The notes beneath the pieces were generated by a model, which searched no databases, was not told where the DNA came from, and worked only from the letters and a program-made list of their open reading frames with translations. A DNA stretch of 17,986 bases, taken from the NCBI GenBank assembly GCA_001725215.1, contig MEFT01000003.1, forward strand, positions 707 to 18,692. Reading direction: 5' to 3'. The translations under genes and the position numbers were made by a program. The DNA comes from Clostridium sp. SCN 57-10. GTDB taxonomy: Bacteria; Bacillota; Clostridia; Oscillospirales; Butyricicoccaceae. Positions 7,282-13,144 of the stretch are shown in pieces. The stretch's first letter is position 1, and each line of letters begins with the position of its first letter.

Positions 7282-8589
7282 TTACAGATTAAACCACGCG
7301 CCGAGGCCCGGATACTCGGCGACGGCGCCCAGCTCCTCCTCGATGCGCAGCAGCTGGTTGTACTTCGCAACGCGGTCGGTGCGCGACGGCGCACCCGTCT
7401 TGATCTGCCCCGCGTTGAGCGCGACCGACAGGTCGGCGATGGTGACGTCTTCCGTCTCGCCGCTGCGGTGCGAGATAACGGCAGTATAACCCGCGCGGTG
7501 CGCCATTTTGATGGCGTTCAGTGTCTCGGTCAGCGTGCCGATCTGGTTCACCTTGATGAGGATCGAGTTGGCAACGCCCATTTCGATGCCCTTTTGCAGG
7601 CGCTCGGTGTTGGTGACGAACAGATCGTCGCCGACAAGCTGGATTTTATCGCCGATGGCGTCGGTCAGCATCTTCCAGCCGATCCAGTCTTCCTCGGCCA
7701 TGCCGTCTTCGATGGAGATGATGGGATACTTTTCAACAAAGCCTTTCCACATCTTGACCATCTGCTGGCGCGTCATCTTCTTCTGCGCCTTGGGCAGCAG
7801 GTAATAGCTGCCCTCTTCATTGACGTACCACTCGGAAACGGCGGGATCCATCGCAATGCGGAAATCGTCGCCCGGCTTATAACCCGCGGCCTCGATGGCC
7901 TCGACGATGATCTTAAGTGCGTCTTCGTCCTTCTTGAGGTTGGGCGCAAAGCCACCCTCATCGCCGACAGAGGTAGCGAGGCCCATGCCGCCGAGCAGCT
8001 TTTTGAGCGCGTGGAACACCTCTGCACACCAGCGCAGGCCTTCGGCGAACGACTGCGCGCCGACCGGCATGACCATAAACTCCTGAATGTCAACGTTGTT
8101 CGTTGCGTGCGCGCCGCCGTTCAAGATATTCATCATCGGAACGGGCAGCGTGGTAGCATTGCAGCCGCCGACGTAGCTGTAAAGCGGCAGGCCAAGCGCC
8201 TCGGAAGCCGCCTTGGCGCATGCGAGCGACGCGCCGAGAATGGCGTTTGCGCCGAGACGCGCCTTGTTGGGCGTGCCGTCGAGTGCGCACAGCGCAGCGT
8301 CGATCGCGACCTGATCGAGTACGTTGAGGCCGACGAGCGCCTCCGCAATCTCATCGTTGACGGCGTTGACCGCCTTCAAGACGCCCTTGCCGAGATAACG
8401 GCTCTTGTCGCCGTCACGCAGCTCGCAAGCTTCAAACATACCGGTTGACGCGCCGGAGGGCACGGCAGCCCTGCCGCAATAAGTTTCTTTGCCGTCGTCG
8501 ACATAAACCTCCACCTCAACGGTGGGGTTGCCGCGGCTGTCCATGATCTCGCGCCCGAGGACGTCGATGATTTCGATAAACTTCTTCAT
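7282..8589 (-). CDS. eno: Enolase (phosphopyruvate hydratase)
   Basis: This 435-residue protein is full length for bacterial enolase, the glycolytic enzyme that interconverts 2-phosphoglycerate and phosphoenolpyruvate. Visible features are the N-terminal GREIMDSRGNPTVEVEV, the loop SGASTG (45-50), substrate-region H161 and E170 in NGGAHATNNVDIQEF, general base region VGDEGGFAPN (E211), Mg ligands D248, E294 and D321, the signature ILIKVNQIGTLTET (343-356, K346), and SHRSGETED (H374). T163 stands where E. coli has D in GGEHADNN, a mild change. The ATG has AGAGG six bases upstream. The gene lies 65 bases after prfA on the same strand with no terminator between, so shared transcription is likely. 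A terminator follows at 7189-7211. Confidence 0.97.
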   Translation of the reverse strand: MKKFIEIIDVLGREIMDSRGNPTVEVEVYVDDGKETYCGRAAVPSGASTGMFEACELRDGDKSRYLGKGVLKAVNAVNDEIAEALVGLNVLDQVAIDAALCALDGTPNKARLGANAILGASLACAKAASEALGLPLYSYVGGCNATTLPVPMMNILNGGAHATNNVDIQEFMVMPVGAQSFAEGLRWCAEVFHALKKLLGGMGLATSVGDEGGFAPNLKKDEDALKIIVEAIEAAGYKPGDDFRIAMDPAVSEWYVNEEGSYYLLPKAQKKMTRQQMVKMWKGFVEKYPIISIEDGMAEEDWIGWKMLTDAIGDKIQLVGDDLFVTNTERLQKGIEMGVANSILIKVNQIGTLTETLNAIKMAHRAGYTAVISHRSGETEDVTIADLSVALNAGQIKTGAPSRTDRVAKYNQLLRIEEELGAVAEYPGLGAWFNL

Positions 8590-8611
8590 ACTTAACCTCT
8601 TTTCTTGCTTC

Positions 8612-8635
8612 TATGTGTATGTGCAGTTACACATA
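8612..8635 (-). promoter_or_regulatory. Inverted repeat in the prfA-eno gap
   Basis: TATGTGTA (8612-8619) and TACACATA (8628-8635) form a perfect 8-bp inverted repeat around eight bases, about 15-20 bases upstream of the eno ribosome binding site. It is too AU-rich and lacks a U-tract for a terminator. It could be a protein-binding operator or an RNA processing or stability hairpin that lets eno be expressed at a level different from prfA. I see no convincing -10 box in this 65-base gap. Confidence 0.45.
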
Positions 8636-8654
8636 ACGACATGACCTGAGGCGC

Positions 8655-9719
8655 TTACGCCTGCCCTTTCAGCCTTTCGGCCTGCTCCGCGGCGGCCAGC
8701 GCGTCGACGATTTCGTCGAGGTCGCCGGCAAGCACCTGCTCGAGCCGGTGCAGCGTCAGTCCAATGCGGTGATCGGTGACGCGCCCCTGCGGATAGTTAT
8801 AGGTTCGGATGCGCTCCGAGCGGTCACCCGAGCCGACCTGCGAGCGGCGCTCGCCCGCGCGCTGCGCCGCAAGCTCCTCTTGCCGCGCCTCATAAAGCTT
8901 GGACCGCAGAATTTTCATGGCGCGGTCCTTGTTTTTGTGCTGCGAACGCTCGTCTTGACATTCGACCACGACGCCGGTCGGGATGTGCGTGATGCGGATG
9001 GCCGACTCGGTTTTGTTGACGTGCTGGCCGCCCGCGCCGCCGCTGCGATAAGTATCGATCTGCAGGTCGGCGGGGTTGATTTCGATGTCGACCTCCTCGG
9101 CCTCCGGCAAAACGGCAACGGTCGCGGCGCTGGTGTGAATGCGCCCACCGCTCTCCGTTTCGGGCACGCGCTGCACGCGGTGGGTTCCGCTTTCATATTT
9201 CAGGCGCGCGTAAGCGCCTTTGCCCTCGATCAGAAAGCTGATTTCCTTGATACCGGCAAGCTCGGTTTCGTTGAGGCTCATAATTTCGACCGAATAGCGC
9301 CGACGCTCCGCGTACATCGAATACATGCGGTAGAGCGTGGCCGCGAACAGCGCGGCCTCCTCCCCGCCAACGCCGCCGCGGATTTCAACGATGACGTTGC
9401 GGTCGTCGTTTTCATCTTTTGGCAGCAGCAGAATTTTAATTTCGTCCTCCAGCTCAGCCATGCGCTTTTTCGCGCTTTCCGCCTCCGCCTGGCCCATGGC
9501 GCGCATCTCGAGGTCGGTGTCACGCGCAAGCTCCTGCGCCACCGCGAAATCGCCCTCGGCTACGCGATAGGCGCGATAGGCCCCGACGACCGGCTCAAGC
9601 TCCTTCTGCTCGCGCAAAAGCTCTGCGGCCCGCTTGGGGTCGCTGTAAAGATCGGCAGCGTGCAGCTGCTCCATCAGTTCATCAAAACGCTTTTCAATCA
9701 ATGCCAATTTTTCAAGCAT
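8655..9719 (-). CDS. prfA: Peptide chain release factor 1
   Basis: The protein of 354 residues is typical for bacterial RF1, which ends translation at UAA and UAG. It has the catalytic GGQ at 230-232 in RSGGAGGQHVNKTESA and the anticodon-like tripeptide PET at 186-188 in RVPETESGGRIHTSA, at the place of E. coli PAT (a P-x-T form, as expected for RF1 rather than the SPF of RF2). The N-terminal coiled-coil region and the late RIRTYNYPQGRVTDHR are also standard. The ATG at 9719 has AAAGGCGGT a few bases upstream; a longer frame from a TTG at 9740 would include that site and is rejected. No prmC (Q-methyltransferase) gene follows it here; eno does instead. Confidence 0.97.
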   Translation of the reverse strand: MLEKLALIEKRFDELMEQLHAADLYSDPKRAAELLREQKELEPVVGAYRAYRVAEGDFAVAQELARDTDLEMRAMGQAEAESAKKRMAELEDEIKILLLPKDENDDRNVIVEIRGGVGGEEAALFAATLYRMYSMYAERRRYSVEIMSLNETELAGIKEISFLIEGKGAYARLKYESGTHRVQRVPETESGGRIHTSAATVAVLPEAEEVDIEINPADLQIDTYRSGGAGGQHVNKTESAIRITHIPTGVVVECQDERSQHKNKDRAMKILRSKLYEARQEELAAQRAGERRSQVGSGDRSERIRTYNYPQGRVTDHRIGLTLHRLEQVLAGDLDEIVDALAAAEQAERLKGQA

Positions 9720-9787
9720 CGGGTGACCGCCTTTATACAAAAATAGCGCGCCTAACCAGACGGCGCAGGCGCAAAATCGCTTTATAC

Positions 9788-9816
9788 ATTATATCCGTAT
9801 GGGGACATTTTTTCAA
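9788..9816 (-). promoter_or_regulatory. Near-consensus sigma-A promoter of prfA (and probably eno)
   Basis: On the minus strand TTGAAA (9816-9811) stands 17 bp from TATAAT (9793-9788), a near-perfect sigma-A promoter. Transcription should begin near 9781, about 60 bases before the prfA ATG. High basal expression fits a housekeeping prfA-eno unit. Confidence 0.83.
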
Positions 9817-9987
9817 GGGAAAACAAAAGTAATTTTTTCGGCTCTGCGGCCTATGCAAAGTTGCGCGCACCCGTGCATGAAAATGCAGCCGCTCACGCCA
9901 GACGCGCCTTTCACCGGACGGCGTGCGTTTTCAGCCCTTCCCGGTGCATCCTGTCGAAAAAATAAGAGCAAAAAAAGTAAAAATTGC

Positions 9988-10016
9988 TTGAATTTTATTC
10001 TCCTATGTAATATGAT
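9988..10016 (+). promoter_or_regulatory. Sigma-A promoter of the degV-methyltransferase-GH3-HD-GYP operon
   Basis: TTGAAT (9988-9993), 17 bp, TATGAT (10011-10016): the -35 matches four and the -10 five of six consensus bases. A-rich tracts at 9955-9983 just upstream may act as an UP element. A start near 10023 leaves a leader of about 110 bases. An alternative reading, TTGCTT (9984) with TAATAT (10008) and an 18-bp spacer, overlaps it. Confidence 0.72.
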
Positions 10017-10028
10017 GAAATTGTTTCA

Positions 10029-10057
10029 GCATGTGATGATTTCGACGAAACACATGC
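10029..10057 (+). promoter_or_regulatory. Nested inverted repeat in the degV-operon leader
   Basis: GCATGTG (10029-10035) and CACATGC (10051-10057) are perfect inverted arms. Inside them lies the small palindrome TTTCG-A-CGAAA (10040-10050). The element begins about six bases after the predicted transcription start, so it could be an operator for a repressor or a hairpin at the 5' end of the mRNA. It does not look like a known riboswitch class to me. Confidence 0.45.
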
Positions 10058-10132
10058 CAAAACCCCTTGATTTTCGTTATTTCTTCCTGCTCCACAACCG
10101 TAAGGGTATCCTGCACGATGGGAGTACTACAT

Positions 10133-10978
10133 ATGGGAAAAGTACATATTTTTACCAATTCCGTGTCTGACCTCTCTCCAGAGCTTGCCGCACAATACGG
10201 CATCACGCTGGTACCCGACACGATGATCTTTGACGGTCGAGTCTACCTCAACAATATTGACATCGACCCGCCCCGTTTTTTCTCCATGATGAAAAAAGCG
10301 GACAAGCTTCCCACCTCTTCTCACCCCAACATCGCCCAGTATATCGACAGCTTCCGCACCGTACGCGAAGGACATGAAATTTTGTGCATTGCAATCACGA
10401 GTAAAATGTCCGGCTCTTTCGGCACGGCCGGCATCGCCGCGCGTGAAATGAGCGAAAACGGCGTGCGTGTCACCGTCTACGACTCGCTGCAGGTGTCGCA
10501 CGGGCTTGCGATGATGGCCATCGAAGCGGCCAAGCAGGCGGCTCTGGGTAAAAGCTGCTCGGAAATCTGCGCATTTTTAGATGAGCTGCGTCCCCGCGTC
10601 GGCGTATATTTTTCCATGCGTTCATTGCAGAACGCGAAAAAGGGCGGAAGAGTCGGGGCGATTCGGGCTCTGGCGGCCGATGCGCTCGGCATCAAGCCCA
10701 TTCTTCAGTTTTCAGACGGACTGGTGCGCGATGTAGGCGTGGTTCGCGGTCTGCCCAGCGCACGCGAGGCAGTGTTTAAGCGTTTTACCCGTTCGGTGGA
10801 TCCCTCGCACGAGTGCTTTGTATTCCACTCGGGTAATTACGACGAGGCCGAAGCGCTGCGTGCGCGTATACTTACACACTTTCCCGGCATGACGGTGCAC
10901 CTCGCTTGGGTCGGCGCCGTCATCGGCATTTATACCGGCGAGGGCTGTCTCGGCCTTGCCTATCGTCTGCGCGCATGA
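10133..10978 (+). CDS. DegV-family fatty-acid-binding protein (FakB-like)
   Basis: This 281-residue protein matches the DegV family, whose studied members (FakB) bind a fatty acid and present it to the kinase FakA for acyl-phosphate formation. Visible family features are HIFTNSVSDLSPELAAQYGI (the usual start reads TDSTxDLP, so D is replaced by N here), the loop PTSSHPN, TSKMSGSFGTAGIA, the basic segment NAKKGGRVGA, HSGNYDEAEALR, and VGAVIGIYTGEGCLGLAY at the C-terminus. No FakA gene is visible in the window. GGGAG at 10120-10124 lies eight bases before the ATG at 10133; the frame is open upstream to 10067 but that part lacks family similarity. It is the first gene of a four-gene operon, and its stop overlaps the next start as ATGA. 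Confidence 0.88.
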   Translation: MGKVHIFTNSVSDLSPELAAQYGITLVPDTMIFDGRVYLNNIDIDPPRFFSMMKKADKLPTSSHPNIAQYIDSFRTVREGHEILCIAITSKMSGSFGTAGIAAREMSENGVRVTVYDSLQVSHGLAMMAIEAAKQAALGKSCSEICAFLDELRPRVGVYFSMRSLQNAKKGGRVGAIRALAADALGIKPILQFSDGLVRDVGVVRGLPSAREAVFKRFTRSVDPSHECFVFHSGNYDEAEALRARILTHFPGMTVHLAWVGAVIGIYTGEGCLGLAYRLRA

Positions 10979-11520
10979 TGCCGCTTGCATGGGGAGCGCT
11001 TTCTTTCGCTCTGTTCTTCGCCAGTGACTGCGCGCATTTGCACCGCCGACCCGGTAAACCTTTATTTTTGCTGGGAGGCTTGCTGCTTTGCGCTGCGACC
11101 GTTTTGCTGCTGCGTGACGCGAACTGCGATACCGCGGCGATCGCCTGCGGCGTGGCGGCTCTTTTGTTCCTCGCGCTGCTTGTCCACGCGCTGTTTTTTG
11201 CGCTTCCCAAGTCTGCCTATACAAACGGCAGACCCACGCTTGTCGAACGCGGCGTTTACGCGCTGTGCCGCCACCCGGGCGTTCTATGGCTGTCGGGTTT
11301 TTATCTGTGTCTTTGGGGTATGTGCCGCACGAACGATGCGCTGCTTGCCTTTTTTGTGTTTACGATGCTCGACGTGCTCTATGCCGCCTGGCAGGATGTT
11401 TATATTTTCCCGCGTACCATCGCGGGCTACAGCGCATACCGCGCGCGTGTTCCGTTTTTGCTGCCCACCGCGCGCAGCATCAGACTTTGCATCCAAGGGA
11501 GAGATGGCCGTGAAATTTGA
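10975..11520 (+). CDS. ICMT-like membrane methyltransferase family protein
   Basis: The 181-residue protein has about five membrane segments (roughly residues 3-17, 28-45, 52-77, 95-112 and 119-136). Its conserved part, ERGVYALCRHPGVLWLSGFYLC, carries the G-x-Y-x-x-x-RHP pattern of the isoprenylcysteine carboxyl methyltransferase/PEMT-like families, and the C-terminal GYSAYRARVPFLLP matches the usual YxxYxxxVPxxLP ending. Such enzymes use S-adenosylmethionine to methylate lipid-linked carboxylates or amines at the membrane; many bacterial members have no known substrate. It starts inside the degV stop (ATGA) and overlaps the following GH3 gene by 11 bases, so the three are almost surely translated together. 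The assignment to the broad family is good; the substrate is unknown. Confidence 0.72.
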   Translation: MMPLAWGALSFALFFASDCAHLHRRPGKPLFLLGGLLLCAATVLLLRDANCDTAAIACGVAALLFLALLVHALFFALPKSAYTNGRPTLVERGVYALCRHPGVLWLSGFYLCLWGMCRTNDALLAFFVFTMLDVLYAAWQDVYIFPRTIAGYSAYRARVPFLLPTARSIRLCIQGRDGREI

Positions 11521-13111
11521 AGCGAAGCTGGGACGTATGTCTATGGCGGAGATCTGGCAGGAGTATTGCGGCTTCCTCGATCTCTCCATGGAAAGCTATA
11601 TGAAAATCCAGCGGCGCCTGCTGGAGGAACAGCTCATCAAATTGGATGGCTGCGCCCTTGGAAGGCGTCTGTTTGGTGACGCTCATCCCCGCACGATGGA
11701 AGAATTCCGGGCAGTGGTTCCGCTGACAACCTTTGAGGATTATGCCGACCTATTGCTGCCGCACCGCGAGGACGTGCTGCCCGCACCACCCGTCACCTGG
11801 CTGAAAACGACCTGGGAGGGCGGCTCCTCGCCCGCCAAAACCGCGCCGTACAGCGAAGGCATGCTGGCGACTTACACCTCAAACATTCTGGCCGCTCTGC
11901 TGCTTTCCACAAGCACGAGCCGTGGCCGTTTTAATGTCAAGCGCGGCGAACGCGTGCTTTACGCTCTCGCGCCGCTCCCCTACGCCACCGGGCTTTTCCC
12001 CACACTCATCGACAAAGAAATCTCGCTGCGTTTTATGCCATCGGTCAAAGAGGCGCAAAAAATGTCGTTCTCCGACCAGAGCCGCGTCGGCTTTAAGCAG
12101 GCGCTCGGCCGCGGCATCGACCTCTTCTTCGGCATGAGCAGCATTATTTACGGCGTGAGCCGCAACCTGAGCGAGCTTGGCAACGCCAATGCCGCGGGCG
12201 GACTTCGCGCGGCGATGCAAATGTCGCCCCGCATGCTTATCCGCTATCTTTCGGCACGCTATCGTTGTAAGCGGGACAACCGCCCCATGCTGCCCCGCGA
12301 TCTGTTTGATCTGAAGGGGTTTGTGTGCGTCGGCACGGACAGCTCGCTTTACAAAGATGAGCTGGAGCAGTTTTGGGGTATCCGCCCCCTCGAAATTGCG
12401 GGCGGTACGGAGCCGTCCTGCCTTGGCACCGAAACGTGGAGCCGAGACGGACTCGTGTTTTTTCCCGACAACTGCTTTTACGAGTTCATCCCCGAAGAAG
12501 AGATGCGCCGCAACCTTGCGGATCGCAGCTACATACCGCAAACTTGCCTGATGGACGAGCTCGTCGCCAACGAGTGTTATGAGCTTGTCATCACCGTGCT
12601 CAAGGGCGGCGCGTTCGCACGCTATCGCGTCGGCGACGTTTACCGCTGCCTGCGGCTGCGCAACACGGTGGATAAGCTCGACCTGCCTCAATTTGAATAT
12701 GTCGACCGTGTGCCTACCGTGATCGATATTCTAGGTTTCACGCGCATCACAGAGCGCGAGCTGACGCGCGTTATCGAGCTGTCGCACCTGCGCATCGGCG
12801 ACTGGTTCGCCGTCAAGGAATACGACGCGCAGAATCGATCCTTCCTGCACCTTTATGTCGAGCTTGCTGCCGGCGCTCCCGAAAGCGAAGCGGTAGGAAA
12901 GCAGATCATACGCGAGCACTTGAGCACTTATTTCAAATATTACGACGGTGATTATGCCGATCTCAAGAAGATCCTAGGGCTCGACCCGCTGCGCGTTACC
13001 ATTCTAAAAACCGGCTCTATCGCAGCCTATACCGAGCAGACCGGCAACCCCGTGCCTCATGTCAACCCCCCCGCCGGAGCGCTGCGGGCCCTGATCCCAA
13101 GCATGCGCTGA
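11510..13111 (+). CDS. GH3-family protein (acyl-adenylating amido synthetase-like)
   Basis: The 533-residue protein resembles the GH3 auxin-responsive family, ANL-type enzymes that adenylate a carboxylic acid and, in plants, join it to an amino acid. Visible landmarks are a phosphate-loop-like WLKTTWEGGSSPAK (97-110, relaxed against the usual TSGTTGxPK), GGTEPSCLG (298-306) in the place of the YxxSE motif, FYEFIP (323-328), a highly typical RYRVGDVYRC (371-380), and FEYVDRVPTVIDILGFTRITERELTRVI (395-422). The C-terminus lacks the QxKxPR ending I recall from plant members. It should be cytoplasmic. The GTG at 11510 is preferred because AAGGGAG (11495-11501) stands eight bases away; the in-frame ATG at 11504 has only two. 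It overlaps the methyltransferase gene by 11 bases. The substrate is unknown. Confidence 0.8.
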   Translation: MKFEAKLGRMSMAEIWQEYCGFLDLSMESYMKIQRRLLEEQLIKLDGCALGRRLFGDAHPRTMEEFRAVVPLTTFEDYADLLLPHREDVLPAPPVTWLKTTWEGGSSPAKTAPYSEGMLATYTSNILAALLLSTSTSRGRFNVKRGERVLYALAPLPYATGLFPTLIDKEISLRFMPSVKEAQKMSFSDQSRVGFKQALGRGIDLFFGMSSIIYGVSRNLSELGNANAAGGLRAAMQMSPRMLIRYLSARYRCKRDNRPMLPRDLFDLKGFVCVGTDSSLYKDELEQFWGIRPLEIAGGTEPSCLGTETWSRDGLVFFPDNCFYEFIPEEEMRRNLADRSYIPQTCLMDELVANECYELVITVLKGGAFARYRVGDVYRCLRLRNTVDKLDLPQFEYVDRVPTVIDILGFTRITERELTRVIELSHLRIGDWFAVKEYDAQNRSFLHLYVELAAGAPESEAVGKQIIREHLSTYFKYYDGDYADLKKILGLDPLRVTILKTGSIAAYTEQTGNPVPHVNPPAGALRALIPSMR

Positions 13112-13144
13112 TTGTACACATCAAAAAGGAAGGAGGAGATTGCG

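Larger units (their letters stand above)
9720..10132. other. Divergent intergenic region between prfA and the degV operon (no gene)
   Basis: These 413 bases hold no credible gene. The left side carries the prfA promoter. The middle (about 9830-9955) is GC-rich filler with a small TGCAT-GAAA-ATGCA hairpin and no recognised motif. From 9955 to 9987 A-rich tracts resemble an UP element just before the degV-operon promoter (9988-10016), and the degV leader of about 110 bases follows. A 123-codon frame starting at 9799 resembles nothing I know and overlaps these signals. Confidence 0.7.

Noticed and set aside
7225..8448. 407-codon open frame on the plus strand opposite eno
   Set aside because: It lies wholly antisense to a certain enolase gene, has no recognisable domain, and its openness follows from the codon bias of the real gene.
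8748..9746. 332-codon open frame on the plus strand opposite prfA
   Set aside because: It is antisense to release factor 1, whose GGQ and PET motifs leave no doubt, and it shows no family resemblance.
10017..10132. A c-di-GMP or other riboswitch in the degV-operon leader
   Set aside because: I could not find a riboswitch core I recognise; only the palindrome at 10029-10057 stands out.
9799..10170. 123-codon open frame in the prfA-degV gap
   Set aside because: It overlaps both the degV promoter and the start of degV and resembles no protein I know.
10985..11503. N-terminal extension of the GH3 frame by about 170 residues, giving an apparent 708-residue protein
   Set aside because: This part is the out-of-frame reading of the methyltransferase gene, is Cys/Arg-rich without family resemblance, and good ribosome binding is found just before 11510.
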